The notes beneath the pieces were generated by a model. That model did not search any database. It was given only the letters and a program-made list of their open reading frames with translations, and was not told the origin of the DNA. A stretch of DNA of 46,760 bases from an uncultured Psychroflexus sp. (GTDB taxonomy: Bacteria; Bacteroidota; Bacteroidia; Flavobacteriales; Flavobacteriaceae), in NCBI GenBank assembly GCA_913062845.1, contig CAJXVZ010000018.1:1-46760 (forward strand). Reading direction: 5' to 3'. Below, in pieces: positions 44,412 through 46,760 of this stretch. A program made the position numbers and the translations under genes. Position 1 is the first letter of the stretch, and each line of letters opens with the position of its first letter.

Positions 44412-44578
44412 GGGATATGTTTAATCTAAAATATTATGCTGCGAAGATAATATCTATTGCCTTAATCTAAAAGCCTCTTTCTGTCTTTACAACAATTCAG
44501 ATATTGTTTTGAACAGTTCAGTTATTTATTTTTTCTATGTATACTTGAGTATTGTTTCTTTGTTTAAAATTAACAACT

Positions 44579-45232
44579 ATGGATTTAGCCACTATTCTCA
44601 TTATCATTCACGCCAGTCTGGGCGGACTTGGCTTAACTGCCGGCATTATAAGTATGGCCAGTAAAAAGGGTAAAAAGCTACATAGAACTTCAGGAAAAGT
44701 ATTTGTGTATGCCATGCTGGCCAGCGCTGTCATTTCGATTCCGGTGTGCTTTATGCCCGGTCATGAAAATATGTTCCTGTTTGCTATTGCGATTTTTACC
44801 ATTTATTTGGTGTTAAGCGGACAGCGTGCTTTACTATATAAATTAAGGAATCTCAAAAACATCAAGACCTGGAAGGACTGGCTTATCAGCGGTGTGATGT
44901 GTGCTTTTGGTGTTGCTCTTATTGTTGAAGGCGCTTTTAAACTTCTTTACCCAAACGGTCCAACGGTATTGTTTTTCTTTTTTGGGATCATGAGTGTATT
45001 TTTATCCGTTCAGGATTTTCGGTTTTTTGCCAGAAAGGATAAACCAGCCACAGAATTTATCAGCAGACATATCGGGCAAATGTCAGGCGCATTTACAGCC
45101 TCATTCACCGCTTTTCTTACAGCTGGCTTACAACTCAAACATTGGCTGGTATGGATCCTGCCGACTGTTTTTATCACCATTTGGATCATCTACTGGATCA
45201 GAAAATATAAAAAACCAAAGCTTGTAAAGTAG
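44579..45232 (+). CDS. DUF2306-like multi-pass membrane protein
   Basis: A 217-residue protein with about six to seven membrane helices and a short basic C-terminus (RKYKKPKLVK). The order HASLGGLGLTAGIISM, then KGKKLHRTSGKVFVYAML (with a conserved Gly-x-x-x-His/Arg-x-x-Gly loop), resembles DUF2306-type predicted membrane proteins, whose role is unknown. The frame extends to a TTG at 44552, but ATG 44579 is preferred because it gives a typical MDLATILIII first helix. It has no obvious partner gene. Confidence 0.75.
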   Translation: MDLATILIIIHASLGGLGLTAGIISMASKKGKKLHRTSGKVFVYAMLASAVISIPVCFMPGHENMFLFAIAIFTIYLVLSGQRALLYKLRNLKNIKTWKDWLISGVMCAFGVALIVEGAFKLLYPNGPTVLFFFFGIMSVFLSVQDFRFFARKDKPATEFISRHIGQMSGAFTASFTAFLTAGLQLKHWLVWILPTVFITIWIIYWIRKYKKPKLVK

Positions 45233-45398
45233 GTTTTTGAAAATGAAAGACATTGAAAGTAGCTTAGATAGGGATTCAGTTCACAATGTTGAATAAACAC
45301 TTTAAGCCTTAATATTTTTAAATAAAGATTAAATATATACTAAAAATATACGCATTTAATAATTATATTTTGAAATTATTTCTAATTTGAAAATAAAA

Positions 45399-45542
45399 AT
45401 GGTAGATCCTAAACAAAATCCAATGTCTTATAGGCCACTTGCAGATATGCATGCTGATGGCGTCTATTTTGATCCTAAAATCAAAGAAGCTTTAAAGAAT
45501 GAAAGAAAGCTCAAATCAGCAAAAGTGGAACAAAAGAAGTAA
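45399..45542 (+). CDS. Possible 47-residue small protein
   Basis: ATG at 45399 to TAA at 45542 encodes 47 residues: a polar start (MVDPKQNPMSYRPLADMHAD), a short GVYFDP turn and a lysine-rich helical tail (KIKEALKNERKLKSAKVEQK). It has no Cys and no membrane segment. A TATATTTTG box lies about 35 bp upstream, one base longer than the -7 consensus. The 45233-45799 gap otherwise holds nothing recognised. Codon use resembles its neighbours, but the ORF is short and unconfirmed. Confidence 0.4.
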   Translation: MVDPKQNPMSYRPLADMHADGVYFDPKIKEALKNERKLKSAKVEQKK

Positions 45543-45799
45543 CTTTTGAATATAAAGTACACAGTAACCATGCTGATTTCATAAAGTCCATGTTTTAAAA
45601 GTGTCAATATTTCAAGAAAGCTACAGAGATTCATTTATTATCAGATTGTTTTATAATCACAAAGCTGTGTAACTTTTCTCATTCATCGAGATAAGTTTGC
45701 ACTTACGACCAACTTGTTTTTGTAGTTTAAGGTATTTTAATAGTCTGAATTTTATATCTTTAGTTCAGGAACTTATATCCTCTAAAATCAGTTTGTGCT

Positions 45800-46627
45800 A
45801 TGAAAACTATTCGCTACCAATCCAAAGGCAATGATGTTGAAGTCCTTGAAGAATTACTCAAAGAACTTGGTTACAATATCAAACAGGCAAACACCTATTT
45901 TGACCTGGAAACGCATGAAGCAGTCAAGACATTTCAAAAGCAGTACCAACTGGTTGTAGATGGTATTGTAGGACCTAAAACCTGGAGCAAGCTGTTTGCT
46001 GTCAGGGATTCTTCCCTGAATGATTATCATGATAAATTGTTGAAAGAGGTTGACTTAGTTGCTTTTGCTGAAAAATATTTTCTGGAACTTGCTGTCGTAA
46101 AAGCTGTCAACGAAGTAGAAAGCAGAGGTGAAGGTTTTTTGAGGGATGGCAGACCAAAAATTCTTTTTGAAGGTCATATTTTCTGGCGTCAGCTGGAAAA
46201 GGCCGGTCTCAATCCTGCAAATTTTGTCAATGACTACACCAAAAATGTTTTGTATGACCGCTGGGTCAGGACACATTACGATGGCAATGAAAGAGAATAT
46301 TTCAGGCTGGAAAAAGCAGCAGGTATAAGTGACTTACCTGAAGTTCATGATGCGGCTTTTATGTCGGCTTCATGGGGTTCCTTTCAAATCATGGGTTTTC
46401 ATTATAAAAGTTTGGGCTACTCCAGTGTAGATCATTTTGTGTCTAATATGTACCAAAATGAAGCCAGACATCTGGATGCCTTTGGGCGTTTTTTGGAGGT
46501 CAATAACCTGATCAGACCTTTAAAAGAAAAAGATTGGCATAAGTTTGCCAGAGGCTATAATGGTCCAGGATATATGCAGAATAATTACCATGTGAAATTA
46601 GAAAAGGCTTTTGAAAAGTACAGCTGA
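45800..46627 (+). CDS. N-acetylmuramidase with peptidoglycan-binding domain
   Basis: A 275-residue cell-wall hydrolase. Residues 1-68 form a PG_binding_1 domain (GNDVEVLEELLKELGY..VKTFQKQYQLVVDGIVGPKTW). Residues about 75-275 match the phage-type N-acetylmuramidase family (DUF3380 type), with KAVNEVESRGEGFLRDGRPK placing the likely catalytic Glu107 and ILFEGHIFWRQL following. WGSFQIMGFHYKSLGY and FARGYNGPGY are later landmarks. There is no signal peptide. The protein resembles a phage endolysin or an effector, yet no phage or secretion genes flank it. Confidence 0.88.
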   Translation: MKTIRYQSKGNDVEVLEELLKELGYNIKQANTYFDLETHEAVKTFQKQYQLVVDGIVGPKTWSKLFAVRDSSLNDYHDKLLKEVDLVAFAEKYFLELAVVKAVNEVESRGEGFLRDGRPKILFEGHIFWRQLEKAGLNPANFVNDYTKNVLYDRWVRTHYDGNEREYFRLEKAAGISDLPEVHDAAFMSASWGSFQIMGFHYKSLGYSSVDHFVSNMYQNEARHLDAFGRFLEVNNLIRPLKEKDWHKFARGYNGPGYMQNNYHVKLEKAFEKYS

Positions 46628-46760
46628 AAGGAAGTTCTTGAATCGCTTTGCTCTCGTGAAGTTATGAGTTTATAGGGTTATGGGTTTATGAGGTTATGAG
46701 TTTATAAGAAAAGTTAAGTCTTTGCGTTTACTTTGCGTGAAAATCTCTGCGACCTCTGCG
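46628..46760. repeat. Composite intergenic repeat region C (runs off the window)
   Basis: After the muramidase stop the sequence is again made of the words seen in regions A and B: gttatgagtttatagggtt, gggtttatgaggttatgag, ctttgcgtgaaaatctctg and cgacctctgcg. It has the same orientation as region A. The element continues beyond the window. Confidence 0.6.

Overview
The window looks like a chromosomal segment of a low-GC, AT-rich member of the Flavobacteriaceae (Bacteroidota). The evidence is a gliding lipoprotein gene (gldH) beside the RicT/PSP1 gene, a TonB receptor with a carboxypeptidase-like N-terminal domain next to a DUF5689 surface lipoprotein, a BspA-type (DUF285) protein with a C-terminal secretion/sorting (T9SS type A-like) domain, several lipoproteins, promoter -7 boxes of the Bacteroidota form TAnnTTTG, and intergenic repeat mixtures typical of flavobacteria. 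The genus cannot be fixed from sequence alone. No rRNA, tRNA, CRISPR array, complete insertion sequence or prophage was seen.

Layout. 1-2500: an accessory patch holding one minus-strand Fic AMPylase-type gene with a winged-helix C-terminus. It is preceded by two near-identical 32-bp dyads and flanked by imperfect direct repeats and other dispersed repeats. 2497-5915: esterase, M17 leucyl aminopeptidase and ATP-grasp enzyme in one run. 5916-6744: composite repeat DNA running into the 3' remains of a CPBP-type intramembrane protease gene. 6954-14436: a tightly packed housekeeping run ricT-gldH-PBP1A-rsmA-mgtE-thioesterase-2-hydroxyacid dehydrogenase. 14437-16736: SatD-like regulator with a repeated upstream motif, a DUF3307 membrane protein and a secreted beta-rich protein. 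16785-19247: lspA and an ABC-F ATPase. 19290-21207 (minus strand): small ABC module, DUF4251 lipoprotein and a 51-residue membrane protein. 21387-22415: lipoprotein isoaspartyl peptidase/asparaginase. 22416-23310: a second, inverted composite repeat region. 23311-31770: alpha-2-macroglobulin lipoprotein and penicillin-binding protein 1C, a classical pair, here separated by a ParE/RelE-type toxin-antitoxin module. 31846-33669 (minus): two small membrane proteins and an aldo/keto reductase. 33759-39251: TonB receptor and DUF5689 lipoprotein, divergent from a secreted endonuclease/exonuclease/phosphatase-family enzyme. 39316-43102: small membrane-anchored protein, orphan ketosynthase-like enzyme and the repeat surface protein. 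43114-46627: TerB-like protein, YebC-family regulator, DUF2306-like membrane protein, a 47-residue ORF and a muramidase with a peptidoglycan-binding domain.

How the parts work together. Much of the window concerns the envelope: peptidoglycan synthesis (PBP1A, PBP1C), lipoprotein maturation (LspA) serving at least six lipoproteins, periplasmic defence (A2M), gliding/secretion (GldH) and outer-membrane uptake (TonB receptor, DUF5689 protein, secreted phosphodiesterase-like enzyme). The most promising less-described items are the Fic gene with its paired dyads, the SatD-DUF3307 cassette with its AAGCAGATATT sites, the receptor/lipoprotein/nuclease locus with back-to-back promoters, the two-gene ABC module with TTG starts, and the toxin-antitoxin insertion between A2M and PBP1C.
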